This document shows, one piece after another, positions 32,186 through 44,364 of a stretch of DNA of 64,000 bases. The notes under the pieces are model-generated. The model ran no database searches, had not been told where the DNA came from, and saw only the letters and a list, made by a program, of their open reading frames with translations. A program made the translations under genes and the position numbers. The stretch is from Gigaspora rosea (taxonomy: Eukaryota; Glomeromycota; Glomeromycetes; Diversisporales; Gigasporaceae): the NCBI GenBank assembly GCA_003550325.1, contig QKWP01000028.1, positions 652,036-716,035 on the forward strand. The letters are read 5' to 3'. Positions within the stretch are counted from its first letter, which is position 1. The number at the start of each line of letters is the position of its first letter.

Positions 32186-33800
32186 CTAATCTACCAATTC
32201 AAAGTAAGTTTTAATACTTGTTTGCTTGAAAGCTTTAATTCGAAGCTTTCTTATTTCTTTTTGCAATTTTAATAAAGCTTTGTCATGTTCAAATTGGACC
32301 GTTTCACTAAAATCGTTCTGCACGATATATTGTTCAAGTATTTCTACCGCATTTAATGTTTCTTGATGATTAATTTGACGCATTTCTGTACTGTCATCAT
32401 CTTCATCACTTTCATTTTCAGATTCAAGATTAGTGGTTAGATCCAAAATTCTTTATTGCTCAGTACTTCGTGTGTGTCCTTTTCTCTTGGATAATCAATA
32501 TATTCCTCAAGATCCATCATGTTTGAAAAGTTAAGCATCGCAATATCTGTATAAAGCTTATCCATCAATTCATTATCGTTATTATCAATGAAGGATTCTT
32601 CATAATCTTGGGTATCTGGAAGAATTCCCATATGTCGAAAACAGTTATGTATTGTTTCTGGTGTTACTTCCCTCCATGCCCGAGCAATAAATCTTATAGC
32701 ATCAAGAACATTTATTTTTTCATCTTTTTCAGCTTCGTATTGGTCAAGTAACCATTTTATAAAGTAACTTCAGTAATGTAGCTTGAAAGACATAATGATG
32801 CCAGCATCTATAGGTTGAATGCGAGATGTTGTGTATGGAGGAAGGTATGAACAGTTATATTACGAAGGTTTAAATTAGTAGTAGAATGAACTTTTGCACC
32901 ATCTAATAAAAGAATTATCTTACAGCCAGCCATCTTCAAGTCAAACTCCTTAAGCCATTTTTGAAACAAAATCGTCGTCATCTATGCTTTCTTACTTGCA
33001 TCATATTTAACACCAAGTCTATTATAATTAACTCCTTTGAAGCAACGTGGATTGGGGGATTTACCAATTACGGATATTTTTCTTTTATCTGTACCATTAG
33101 TGTTGGCGCAAAGTGCCAAGGTTAACCGCTCTAAATTTTTTTTTTCCTTTAAGACGTTTAGTCGCCAAAGTAGTATCGGGTTCGAGACTAAAAAAAAAAA
33201 AGTTAATGAAGTTAAGTAATAATGAATGCAATCTAATTTGTGATACCGATAAAATAATCCAGTTTCGTCCAAATTGTAAATATCTCTTAAATCATATTCT
33301 TTTAACAGCTCTTTCAACTGAGAAATTGCAGCAGCAACAACAGCATCATCTACCGACGCGTCTTCTCCATGTTTTTTAAACCGTCCCAATCCATGCCTTT
33401 TTTTGAACTTGTATAGCCAGCCTTGTGAGAACTTGAAATCAGGTATCTCTAACATTTGAGCAAAAGTTTTTGCTTTTTCTATCAGAATTGCATCACTTAA
33501 AATTACTCTTTTTTGATTTTGTAGAACCCACTCGAGTAATGCATTTTCAAGCTCTGGATATTGGACGGTTCTTTGTCTTTTTGCAGTAGGTTTATTTCTG
33601 ATATTATCTTTATTTTTTATTAGGCGTCCAATAGCACTCGGATGAATGTCAAGCTTAAATCCTTTCTTTACCCAGTCTACAAGTTCAACGTTGGTAATAT
33701 TAGAATGTTTACTTTTGTATGCAATGATATCTTGTCTCTGTTTATTAGTAAGTGTAGTTTTATCTTTGCGTTTACCTGAAGATATTTTGTCTTTATTATT
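32186..33800 (-). pseudogene. pogo transposase (CENP-B HTH + DDE_1), one intron
   Basis: Starting near 33800: a Psq-type HTH (TLTNKQRQDIIAYKSKH and IHPSAIGRLIKNKDNI), then a CENP-B second HTH (FSQGWLYKFKKRHGLGRF, about 33420), then the catalytic core. First Asp is in YNLDETGLFYR (about 33260), second in IILLLDGAKVHST (about 32900) and third in IQPIDAGIIMSFK (about 32800), the DDxD set of pogo elements. A GT-AG intron (33188-33246) splits the Arg codon of FYR; the exon after it continues with LEPDTTL. Lesions are one extra A near 33150, TAG at 32982 (probable Trp), and frameshifts near 32850 and 32440. The C-terminus is acidic. The N-terminal Met was not found and may lie in an earlier exon. 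Confidence 0.87.
33188..33246 (-). other. 59-bp GT-AG intron in the pogo transposase
   Basis: On the minus strand the intron runs GTATCA...TTACTTAAC...TTTTTTTTTTTTAG, with a branch-like TTAAC and a polypyrimidine tract. Removing it joins the expected transposase sequence; translating through it gives a peptide unlike the family. Confidence 0.8.
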
Positions 33801-34519
33801 AAAAAAAAATAAATTTTGGTTTACTAGAGCTATTCAATACACGAAGATATTTATTTATTAGAAAAGATCTTTGACTTTATTGTCTTAAATATATGCTTCT
33901 ACTTTATAATTAACAAATTATATTCGAATTTGTTTAATTTCTAACCTTTTATTAATTATTATTATTAGAGCTAACAAAGAAAAGATCCATTTAGAATGGT
34001 TATAAGATGCGAGCCTAGAATATATACAATACATATGTATTTATGCATTTGCGCATATAATTTTGAATGATACGCCATAGGTATATCCTAAAATTTTAGT
34101 ACCAATTATGTGCTTAATTTGAAAAATGGGCATTTGAGTATGCCAACCGATTCGCGTTTCATAAAAAAAAATTTGGAAAAAAAGGCATTTGGCGTAGGTT
34201 TATTGTTTGGATTAGGGGTTGTAATCGATTCTTACAAATCTTGGGAATTTTTATTTTAATTTTGAAATGAATCCAATTCTTAAAAATAAAAAAATTTGGA
34301 TTTAAATGAATTGCTTTGGGAAAATTTTTATTTATTTTTATAGCAAACCCCAAAATTTGGATTTAATATCATTCAACTCTGTCTATAAAAATTTCACTTG
34401 CAGACTTACAAAAAACATGACGTATTACGTACATAAATACTTATGTATATAAAAGTATAGTGCGTGTATATTTTCAGGCTAATTGTACAAGTATCAGATG
34501 ATTAAAACGATTGCCCTAT

Positions 34520-34640
34520 AAGAAAATTGGACCAGATTACTACAGGTTGGCATCGGATAAGCATGGATCTTCATAGCATAGGCCAAGATCCAGATTTGTA
34601 CAGGCATGGCCTGAATTGGTACATAGTGATCGGGTACGCA
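34520..34640. repeat. Dispersed repeat, GGCATC..GATTTGTACAGGCAT
   Basis: The block from AAATTGGACCAG through AATTGGTACATAG resembles 56410-56530 (and its duplicate 61399-61519), sharing GGCATC.GATA, GGATTTGTACAGG and AATTGGTACA in order. It may be a short non-autonomous element. Confidence 0.55.
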
Positions 34641-34868
34641 TATGGTAATCGAATGTTATAAAATAATATTGAATTTTGATTGGTTGTTCTATGACTGTGA
34701 TCATGTGATCGCATTTACAGGGGAGTCTATATGCACGGGCCAAGAGAATAGCATGCAATTGCAGAATAAAGAATGTGCATTTAGCTATAAGGCCCTTCAT
34801 AGGGCCAGACAATTGCCATGCATTTAAGGGGGGTTGTATTTAGGGGGTTGCACTTAGAGAGGGTTGAC

Positions 34869-35398
34869 TGTCCTACTGTACTTTTAACAAAAAATGATCC
34901 TCTCACAATTTTGTATTAATTTTGATTCTAAATCTAATTCTAACCCAACTTTAGGCAAAATTATTACTAGTACATTAGGGAGCATTGGGGGCACAGTGTG
35001 CACGGGTGCACTTTTTAGATTATTTCTTTAAATTATGTATTATAAGAACCAAAAAATTTAGTTTGTGTAGCCTTAATTTTTAATATATTCTTAATATATT
35101 TGATCTATTTGATTAAAATGGTTAAGATCAGTACAAAGAAATACACAAAAATTAAATTTTTGAATTGAATACAAAAATTAATTTTGTTGAAATAATAAAG
35201 TTATTAAAATAACAATAAACACATTTTTTATATAATAAAATAATATAAATTTATATGAATTGCTTTTTATTATTTTATTAAAAAAAAGAGAGGATTCTAG
35301 CAAGTCAAAATTACCAAAATTCTATCAAAGGATCCTAAAATCAATTTAGATTTATATGATATTATATAGTATTTATTAAAATATTATATAATATTTAT
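34869..35398. other. AT-rich spacer
   Basis: No gene, TIR or clear repeat is seen; several short ATTATATAATATTTA-type inverted tracts occur near 35360-35400. Confidence 0.4.
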
Positions 35399-36530
35399 AA
35401 TAATACGTAGGGAACTCTTTCTAACGATCACTTGGACCAAATTTCCGACGGAAGAAAACAAAAAGTTTTTTGTTGAAGCGTGGGTAGAAGTACACAGGAC
35501 CTACAGTTTCTACAAAGGTCAACTATTCGCTATTGTTTAGGGACTCCTTTGATATATTTGGCATGCAAGCCAAAAGCACTTTGGTACAAGATAACTGGCA
35601 AGAGGTGGCACCCTTGTACGAAAAATTTTGGTGGAGTTATCATTTCTGCTCCGTTGATGAAGTAACCTGTGACTATATAACAGGGAACAGCAAAAAAATG
35701 AGTTTTCCAATAGCACTCTTCTGTAGATTTCTTACAAGTGATCCCTTTGTATCATCTTTTTCGCCTTCCTGCCTTTTTTTCAAAATTTTCGATAAAAAGT
35801 GGGGATTTGGTTTACCCCCTCCAAAAGATCAGCTGTTTACTTTTCCAAATTCGGATGGACCCAGTAGAATGCAACCATGTGACGTGTTTGTTTACAAATA
35901 TGGTTTCGGTGCTATCCATACGACGTGCTCAATCGATATGGTATAGGAATATTCGAGGTTGGTCGTATAGTTGGAAGAAGATATTAATTAAGGCATAGCT
36001 TTAAAGTAGAGATATACAATAGTTGCATTTGTTATATAATTTTTATTCAACCTACTATGGGTTATAATAGTGTTTTCCCTTTTCTTTTTTCCATTGGTTT
36101 TTGTTTCCTTTTCGTTAGACTAGCCTTCGTGCTTTACCATGTGGTTTTTTTTCTTTTTTGTTTTCCTCTTCCTTTTTTTCTTTTTTGTTTGTTTTTCTTT
36201 TTGTATCTCTCATTTTTTTGGATTAATATTTTTTTTATATTTACCCCTCTCCTTATTTTGTCCTTAGTAAATTTCTTGTTAGTTAAAGGAATATGAAGGA
36301 GAGAAGAAGCCATTATGGTGTGGCACTTAGGCTAGTTTAACATAGCCTCTAGTTTTTAGACTTGTCTTCAAATTAGTGCGGCAGGTTGTACTTGGGCACC
36401 TTTTACAGCAGCCGGGTAATGTCAGATTTGCAAATTAGGAGTAAACAAGTGTATTATATAGCGATATACTTAGTATCTTAATAAAATACTAGTGAAACTG
36501 CCTAAGTAAAAAAAAAAAAAAAAAAATTTA
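35399..36530 (+). other. Retroposed-looking segment ending in poly(A)
   Basis: The segment has much higher GC than its surroundings, an ORF at its left end, a long T-rich 3' region and then AATAAAATACTAG followed 20-odd bases later by an A20 tract (about 36508-36527). This is what a processed cDNA copy or the 5'-truncated 3' end of a LINE looks like. No target duplication could be fixed. Confidence 0.5.
35533..35946 (+). pseudogene. 137-codon ORF fragment, unknown
   Basis: The frame reads MFRDSFDIFGMQAKSTLVQ onward, with a Trp/Phe-rich middle (APLYEKFWWSYHFC) and a Cys-containing end. Sequence in other frames just upstream (from 35463) also looks protein-like, so frameshifts are probable. 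I recognise no domain. It may be host coding sequence captured by retroposition, or LINE-derived sequence. Confidence 0.35.
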
Positions 36531-37762
36531 TTAAAAAAATTTTTTATAAAAACAAGACTAAATCTGAGAACATATATAGCAATTAAGATCTTGCCAAGTT
36601 TGTGGATTTGTAATTTTTTTGTATACTTTTTTATATCTTCTACTATTTAAAAAAATCTATTTAAACTTGGTCTTATTGCTTTTTTCTTTTCATAATTTCC
36701 TGCTTCATGTTCTTGTTTTACAATCATTAATACTTGTTCTAAAATCTGTTCATATTCATTAATATATTAAAAATTTATTTTCATTGTTATTACAGTATTA
36801 GAGCTTGTAAAATTAACTGTTATTTTTTTAATATAGTATAAAATTAATTAGTAATAAATATTATATGCTGGTAAAGTTGGATGTCAAACTCTAAACTATA
36901 TATTTAGATTAGAGGTTCAAGCTATATAAAAGCATAACAGTATTTATCTCTATTTATATATAATATCTGTTAAAATTTTTAGTTTAAAGAAGTTAAAGAG
37001 GTATCTAATATAATTTATTTAATAATCTTTGATCAACCAAATTTAAAGAGGGATCTAATATAATTTCATTTAAAATTTTCTAACTTGAAGTATTTAATTC
37101 TTGTAAAATTTTTATAATAATTTCTTGAAGAGTTTAAACCCAAAAAGGATATATTTCTTGTTTTTGAATATTGAAAAATTCTTAATCAACAATTTATTAT
37201 ACTTTTGTTTTAAGTGCTTATAGATAAAAAAAAAAGCAATCTAATAAAAAGCTATCACAGTATTTAAAATCTTTTATTTATTTTTATCTAATACAATTTT
37301 GATCTATAAATCAATTTTTAATTATACAACTCTAAAAGTTAAATAGACATTTTTTATAGTTAACTATATACAATCATTCTAAAAACTCTTTATAATCAAG
37401 TAAATAATTATTCTAACAGCTCTTTATTGTTTGTATTGTAAAACTATTCTAACAAACTCTTTAGAATAAGTATTTAGTATTTGAATTGTAATAGTTAGAA
37501 TATTGCTTATAATTTGTGAAACATTTGATTAATATTAGAGACAAAAAATGATATTTAATTGGCAGATATAATTATAATAAGCTTTAAATATATTTTTAAA
37601 ATACTTGAAATGCAAATTTATTATAATAAAATTTTTATTAAGTAATTGGTGTAATATAAACACCAAGCACAAAATGCCAAAATGTAAATTGTAGCTCTAA
37701 GTAATATTTTTATATTTACTATGTTCAAAGAAATTTTAATATATTTTGTATAGCAAATATGA
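36531..37762. other. AT-rich region with a degenerate TCTAAAAACTCTTTA repeat
   Basis: No gene is seen. Short degenerate tandem copies of ATTCTAAcAAACTCTTTA lie at about 37370-37500, and a duplicated AAGAGG-ATCTAATATAATTT block at 36990-37075. Confidence 0.4.
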
Positions 37763-38020
37763 TAATTTTTAGAGGAATTTATATATAAGGGCCTAAAAAT
37801 GAAAATAATTACAAATACAGGCCCAAAATAAAAATAATTTCAGATAGGCCCAATTTTTAAAAAATATTACAAATAAGGGCCCAAATCTATAATTAGAAAA
37901 AATGTAGCTACAGGATTGCTGTGCTGCACTGACATCAGTATAACTTTCTTAATTTTTGCCAAAGTAAAATGTATAATTGATTAAGGAGAAAGAATAAGGG
38001 CAGCAGCTTTATTTATTATT

Positions 38021-38840
38021 GGGGATGATGCTGAAATCGGATGATACTGAAATCCACATAATCTCCGTATACAACGGATTTTCTAAAATTTCCAAAAATT
38101 ATATAAACAATCGATCTACACTACGTAATCAAAACAATCGAATGCTACCGTATAACAGCTGCTATAACAGTATAGCCGGTCGGGTTAATTCAATATATGC
38201 CTATATGTTGCATAAATCGCATTCTTTGATATCTATATAAGTGTCTGAATTCAATTTTTAAATTAGTTGCGGACTGCAATTAAATAAAAAAATAGTTGCG
38301 GATTATAAGAATTTATAAAAATTTAGTTGTGCATATAAGCATTTAATCAAAATTTATAAGTAAAATTTGCAAATTTATGTATGAAATTTGCACATGCACT
38401 CCAGATTTTGGTTGCGGATTTAAAATTTGTTGTGGTCCGCAGACTCCACAATCCAATTTCAGACACTGTCTATATACAGAAGACCTTCTAACTGTATCAA
38501 AAAGGTGACCCTAACCCAACCCTAACCCTAACCACAAACTATACTAGATTTAACTAAATTTTTTTTTTTGTTAGTAGTTTTATAGATGCTTTTTGCTTCG
38601 TGGTTAGGGTTAGAGTTAGGGTCACCTTTTTGATACAGTTAAAAGTCTTCTGTATATAGGTATCAAAAATGCGATTTATATAGCATATAGGCATACCGAC
38701 CGGTTATAGTGTTCAGATTGTTTTGATTACGTAGATAGATCAATTGTTTACATGATTTTTCAGAAATTGTAGGAGATCTGATGATATGTAGATCACGTGG
38801 ATTTTAGCATTATCTAATTTCAGTATCATACCTGACATTT
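38021..38840. mobile_element. Inverted-repeat element with telomere-like tracts at its centre
   Basis: Arms of about 210-330 bp (38021-38240 with 38475-38560, against 38590-38840) share TACGTAATCAAAACAATC, ATAGCCGGTCGG, ATGCCTATATG and ATCGCAT. Next to the short central loop both arms carry GTGACCCTAACCC...CCCTAACC (38507-38535) and its inverse (38608-38632). The left arm is interrupted by a 230-bp element. It is non-coding. Confidence 0.8.
38241..38470. mobile_element. ~230-bp hAT-like MITE nested in the inverted-repeat element
   Basis: Inverted ends AGTGTCTGAATT and (reverse complement) AGTGTCTGAAATTGG; TCTATATA occurs on both sides, one base removed on the right. The interior repeats GTTGCGGA. 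It splits an arm that is continuous in the opposite arm. Confidence 0.65.
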
Positions 38841-39149
38841 ACTATAAGGCATATTAAACTTATATCAATTTTATTATAAAAAAAGCATTATTATTAAGAA
38901 CATAAATGCTAATTTCTCGCCTATATAAAATAAAATTATAAACTAATTTTATTTTTGCTGGTATTTCTGACTACAAGTGCATAAATTATGACCTTTTTTA
39001 CCACTGTTATCCTATATCCACTTCTTCAAAGATATTAGGTAACTAGAGCGATCTTAGACAGTGAACACTTTGTGTAACTTCAAACTTTGTTACTGTGATA
39101 TATCTAAGTCGGAAGGCGTTTTTTAATAAAACTTAACAAAGAAGATTTA

Positions 39150-39715
39150 AGGCAATTTGCAATTACGAAAGAGGCTACAATTAAAAGTATATGAGGATAC
39201 TAATAACTGTTTGATTTGTGTAGTTAATAGTTGTTTTTATTATTGAAAGAGTATGAAGACTCGATGTTGAACTTGGGGTCCACATCGGCCGCTTTTATAC
39301 ATTTTTGTTTTTCACAAATGTAACGGACTATATCTATTACATGTGCAATAAATGCTATATCTATTACTAATAAAATATATAGTATAAATGATATAAATGT
39401 AATATATGAAATAAATGATATATGTGTTATAAATAAAATATAGAGTATATATGCTATAAATATGACATGTTTTATAAATGCCATATATGCGTTTTGGCGC
39501 GCAGTAGATCGCCTAGCCAATCAAATTGTAGATCTGATACTTGATCATCTATTGGTTCCGATCTTGGTAACCAATGGTCGTACAGGGATGATCTATAGCT
39601 CATTCGAACCGTCTCATCGAGCTGAGTCGAATGGTGGTTGTTTCATCGAATTCTAATTACTGGATCGAGAGTTATGCCCGTTTTTGTGTAATTTTTATAG
39701 GTCAACACCACATTC
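39150..39715 (-). repeat. Second copy of the LTR-like repeat, inside the MULE
   Basis: Reverse-oriented relative of 2897-3582, starting after a GTGGAGAATG tract with TGTTGACCTATAAAAA and ending AGTATCCTCATATAC..AATTGCAAAT. It includes a quasi-palindrome at 39598-39680 and an ATAAATGATATA-type minisatellite (39340-39490). It follows directly on the MULE transposase reading frame. Confidence 0.55.
39598..39680. repeat. Quasi-palindrome copy after the MULE transposase
   Basis: CATTCGAACCGTCTCATCGAGCTGAGTCGAATGG with outer TAATTACTGGATCGAGAGTTAT matches the dispersed motif. Confidence 0.75.
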
Positions 39716-39719
39716 TCCA

Positions 39720-40960
39720 CAAGTAACTTGGTCCTCTGCTGCTGTTTCTCCATGGCTATGTAAATGAGTTTTTCATGAACATCTGGCCTGTTTAATCGCA
39801 GCTGGTAGTAAAGTTCTATTGTCAGAAAGACACATTTCTGCATCAACAGGATAAACTGATTCCTTGTAAACATTTTTAAAAGTAGTGATATAATATGTAA
39901 AATGCATAAATTGTAATGGCTGCTAATGTGTTTTAAGAATAGCGGTGCAGACATGCATACAAGAAAACTGATACTCTTGAAATTGCTGACAGGTACAAGT
40001 TAATAAAGCAAGATATACAATACGGAAGTTGCCATTATCACTTTAACTTCAAAGATTGATACATCAACTTGATGTACCATTCGATTTCGATATCTGTTAA
40101 TAACAGATTGAAGCTGCTAAGTGGTTTTTTGTGGTAATATTGTATCCACTGAAAAGTATGTTGTATAACGATTATAATATAATATATTGATTTTGTGTAC
40201 AAGTGAATAAATTGCCTCAAATGGCTCAACAAGATGTTCATCAAATAGCCAAAAATTAAAGGACTCAGATGTTTTGAATGTAAGGTAGCCAAATCTATTT
40301 TGGGGCATTTACTTAGAGTTCACATTTCAGGTGGTATTTCATTGAGATAAATGGCAGCTTTCGCATGTAATTTAGAAATGTCTTTCATAATATTTTCAAA
40401 ATCTTCTATATGTAATGCCTTTGCTGCAGCCCAGATTTTATCCCCAAGTTTGGTTCTAAACTTAGTATTAACATTCTTCTCAATATGCCAAACACAATAT
40501 GCATGAAAGGCATTAGGAAGTTCTGTTCATACAGTATTAGCAATATCTATATATTTATGATGAAATTAATTTTTTAATTTTTATTATTTTTTTGTAAACA
40601 AATTAATATACCTTTTCATGGTCACTTATAATCACAGTTTCATTTGTGTTGATGGTTGGAAGAGCTGTATGGAGAAGTTCACAAAACTATGCCCAATTAT
40701 TAGAATATTTAATCGAACAAATTGCAAATGCTACCAGAACAAGTTTTTCTCGCCTTTAATTGTGTTCGCACCAAGATAAACACCTTTATAACTCGATTTT
40801 GAATGGCAAGCATCTAAAGTAAAAACAGATCTACAATGTTCAGTGGCTTTAATCCATGAATGTAAGCATAGAAATGCATGATTAAATCGATTTTCTGTAT
40901 TAATCTCAAATGCTATAATACTTCTGGGTTTGCAATAAGTAAATTATCAAGCAGTGGCTT
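39720..40960 (-). pseudogene. MULE transposase, catalytic and C-terminal part, one intron
   Basis: Coding resumes left of the nested LTR with KPLLDNLLIANPEVL. The catalytic domain shows WIKATEHCRSVFTLDACHSK (first Asp, about 40810), SYKGVYLGANTIKGEK, a frameshift near 40755, FCELLHTALP, the second Asp in VIISDHEK (about 40620), a 65-bp intron and then PNAFHAYCVWHIEKNVNTKF, the conserved MULE H-x-C-x2-H block (about 40490). Further on are FKTSESFNFWLFDE and YNRYTTY. The C-terminal SWIM-type zinc region is unrecognisable. Stops occur at probable Trp positions (for example TGA at 40527). Confidence 0.85.
40547..40611 (-). other. 65-bp GT-AG intron in the MULE transposase
   Basis: On the minus strand GTATATTAATTTG...ATATATAG lies between VIISDHEK and the ANTV..TELPNAFHAY segment. 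Length and AT-richness match the pogo intron. Confidence 0.72.
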
Positions 40961-40965
40961 TATAT

Positions 40966-43900
40966 TGTTATAGAACAGGTTTCTAAATTCTAAATGCTAG
41001 AATATTCTTAGTATTTCTATTACTTTATTACTTTATTACTTTATTACTTTATTACTTTATTACTTTATTACTTTATTACTTTATTACTTTATTACTTTAT
41101 TACTTTATTACTTTATTACTTTATTACTTTATTACTTTATTACTTTATTACTTTATTACTTTATTACTTTATTACTTTATTACTTTATTACTTTATTACT
41201 TTATTACTTTATTACTTTATTACTTTATTACTTTATTACTTTATTACTTTATTACTTTATTACTTTATTACTTTATTACTTTATTACTTTATTACTTTAT
41301 TACTTTATTACTTTATTACTTTATTACTTTATTACTTTATTACTTTATTACTTTATTACTTTATTACTTTATTACTTTATTACTTTATTACTTTATTACT
41401 TTATTACTTTATTACTTTATTACTTTATTACTTTATTACTTTATTACTTTATTACTTTATTACTTTATTACTTTATTACTTTATTACTTTATTACTTTAT
41501 TACTTTATTACTTTATTACTTTATTACTTTATTACTTTATTACTTTATTACTTTATTACTTTATTACTTTATTACTTTATTACTTTATTACTTTATTACT
41601 TTATTACTTTATTACTTTATTACTTTATTACTTTATTACTTTATTACTTTATTACTTTATTACTTTATTACTTTATTACTTTATTACTTTATTACTTTAT
41701 TACTTTATTACTTTATTACTTTATTACTTTATTACTTTATTACTTTATTACTTTATTACTTTATTACTTTATTACTTTATTACTTTATTACTTTATTACT
41801 TTATTACTTTATTACTTTATTACTTTATTACTTTATTACTTTATTACTTTATTACTTTATTACTTTATTACTTTATTACTTTATTACTTTATTACTTTAT
41901 TACTTTATTACTTTATTACTTTATTACTTTATTACTTTATTACTTTATTACTTTATTACTTTATTACTTTATTACTTTATTACTTTATTACTTTATTACT
42001 TTATTACTTTATTACTTTATTACTTTATTACTTTATTACTTTATTACTTTATTACTTTATTACTTTATTACTTTATTACTTTATTACTTTATTACTTTAT
42101 TACTTTATTACTTTATTACTTTATTACTTTATTACTTTATTACTTTATTACTTTATTACTTTATTACTTTATTACTTTATTACTTTATTACTTTATTACT
42201 TTATTACTTTATTACTTTATTACTTTATTACTTTATTACTTTATTACTTTATTACTTTATTACTTTATTACTTTATTACTTTATTACTTTATTACTTTAT
42301 TACTTTATTACTTTATTACTTTATTACTTTATTACTTTATTACTTTATTACTTTATTACTTTATTACTTTATTACTTTATTACTTTATTACTTTATTACT
42401 TTATTACTTTATTACTTTATTACTTTATTACTTTATTACTTTATTACTTTATTACTTTATTACTTTATTACTTTATTACTTTATTACTTTATTACTTTAT
42501 TACTTTATTACTTTATTACTTTATTACTTTATTACTTTATTACTTTATTACTTTATTACTTTATTACTTTATTACTTTATTACTTTATTACTTTATTACT
42601 TTATTACTTTATTACTTTATTACTTTATTACTTTATTACTTTATTACTTTATTACTTTATTACTTTATTACTTTATTACTTTATTACTTTATTACTTTAT
42701 TACTTTATTACTTTATTACTTTATTACTTTATTACTTTATTACTTTATTACTTTATTACTTTATTACTTTATTACTTTATTACTTTATTACTTTATTACT
42801 TTATTACTTTATTACTTTATTACTTTATTACTTTATTACTTTATTACTTTATTACTTTATTACTTTATTACTTTATTACTTTATTACTTTATTACTTTAT
42901 TACTTTATTACTTTATTACTTTATTACTTTATTACTTTATTACTTTATTACTTTATTACTTTATTACTTTATTACTTTATTACTTTATTACTTTATTACT
43001 TTATTACTTTATTACTTTATTACTTTATTACTTTATTACTTTATTACTTTATTACTTTATTACTTTATTACTTTATTACTTTATTACTTTATTACTTTAT
43101 TACTTTATTACTTTATTACTTTATTACTTTATTACTTTATTACTTTATTACTTTATTACTTTATTACTTTATTACTTTATTACTTTATTACTTTATTACT
43201 TTATTACTTTATTACTTTATTACTTTATTACTTTATTACTTTATTACTTTATTACTTTATTACTTTATTACTTTATTACTTTATTACTTTATTACTTTAT
43301 TACTTTATTACTTTATTACTTTATTACTTTATTACTTTATTACTTTATTACTTTATTACTTTATTACTTTATTACTTTATTACTTTATTACTTTATTACT
43401 TTATTACTTTATTACTTTATTACTTTATTACTTTATTACTTTATTACTTTATTACTTTATTACTTTATTACTTTATTACTTTATTACTTTATTACTTTAT
43501 TACTTTATTACTTTATTACTTTATTACTTTATTACTTTATTACTTTATTACTTTATTACTTTATTACTTTATTACTTTATTACTTTATTACTTTATTACT
43601 TTATTACTTTATTACTTTATTACTTTATTACTTTATTACTTTATTACTTTATTACTTTATTACTTTATTACTTTATTACTTTATTACTTTATTACTTTAT
43701 TACTTTATTACTTTATTACTTTATTACTTTATTACTTTATTACTTTATTACTTTATTACTTTATTACTTTATTACTTTATTACTTTATTACTTTATTACT
43801 TTATTACTTTATTACTTTATTACTTTATTACTTTATTACTTTATTACTTTATTACTTTATTACTTTATTACTTTATTACTTTATTACTTTATTACTTTAT

Positions 43901-44346
43901 TACTTTATTACTTTATTACTTTATTACTTTATTACTTTATTACTTTATTACTTTATTACTTTATTACTTTATTACTTTATTGGATTATTACTTTATTGTT
44001 TTATTACTTTATTGTTTTTATTACTTTTCAAAAGATATATAAACCCTAGCTCTTATCCTTTCTTAACTGGAGGATTTGTTCCCTGCAATTCTTTAGTTAT
44101 AGGAATTCTTTAGGCACAGAAACCTTTAGATAGTCTTGTAGCAAAGTCTTGTAACGTACTTAAATAAAATATATCTTTGCCCAACTAAATACACTCCTGT
44201 TCTTTGAGTAAAATATATCGAACTGCCACAGTGAGGAAACATTCCACTTCTACACCGCTTAATATCTTCTCTGATCCTACAAGATCCCTGTCGCTGTGTG
44301 CTATGTTGCTAGTGGTATATTAAGAAGACTATACCGCTTGTAACAA
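40966..44346 (-). mobile_element. Solo LTR, 3.38 kb, inflated by an octanucleotide array
   Basis: Ends are TTGTTACAAGCGGTATAG and CTGTTCTATAACA on the minus strand; the 5-bp target duplication TATAT lies at 40961-40965 and 44347-44351. It sits inside the MULE transposase gene, and skipping it plus one target copy joins MKVTNI to KPLLDN in frame. Outside the array only about 420 bp remain, an ordinary LTR length, including ATATATTTTATTT and AATAAA signals. No internal region is present. Confidence 0.87.
41020..43982. repeat. (TTACTTTA)n array, about 370 copies, uninterrupted
   Basis: A perfect 8-bp repeat runs for about 2,963 bp without a visible change. Degenerate units follow on the right (TGGATTATTACTTTATTGTTTTATTAC, to about 44028), which marks the ancestral side of the expansion. 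On the LTR strand the unit is AATAAAGT, so each unit contains an AATAAA polyadenylation hexamer. Confidence 0.97.
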
Positions 44347-44364
44347 TATATTGGTAACTTTCAT

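Larger units (their letters stand above)
31636..34868 (-). mobile_element. pogo/Tigger-type DNA transposon, ~3.2 kb
   Basis: Inverted ends AGTCAACCCCTAAATGCAA (left) and, in reverse complement, CAGTCAACCCTCTCTAAGTGCAACCCCC (right) flank a CENP-B-like transposase. Subterminal GCATGCATTTAGGGAGGGTTG and its partner extend the TIR to about 70 bp. A TA is visible beside the left end but not the right, so the target site is decayed. It also contains a dispersed repeat copy at 34520-34640. Confidence 0.82.

Noticed and set aside
34540-34827. ORFs on both strands in the pogo 5' region
   Set aside because: They overlap a dispersed repeat and the TIR and are unrelated to transposase; no domain.
36057-36296. 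79-codon Phe/Leu-rich ORF resembling transmembrane segments
   Set aside because: It is translated from a T-rich 3' region before the poly(A).
39224-39520. 98-codon hydrophobic Ile-rich ORF resembling a membrane protein
   Set aside because: The Ile/Tyr run comes from an ATAAATGATATA minisatellite in the LTR-like repeat.
41020-43982. CRISPR-like or minisatellite gene array
   Set aside because: There are no spacers; it is a pure 8-bp repeat.
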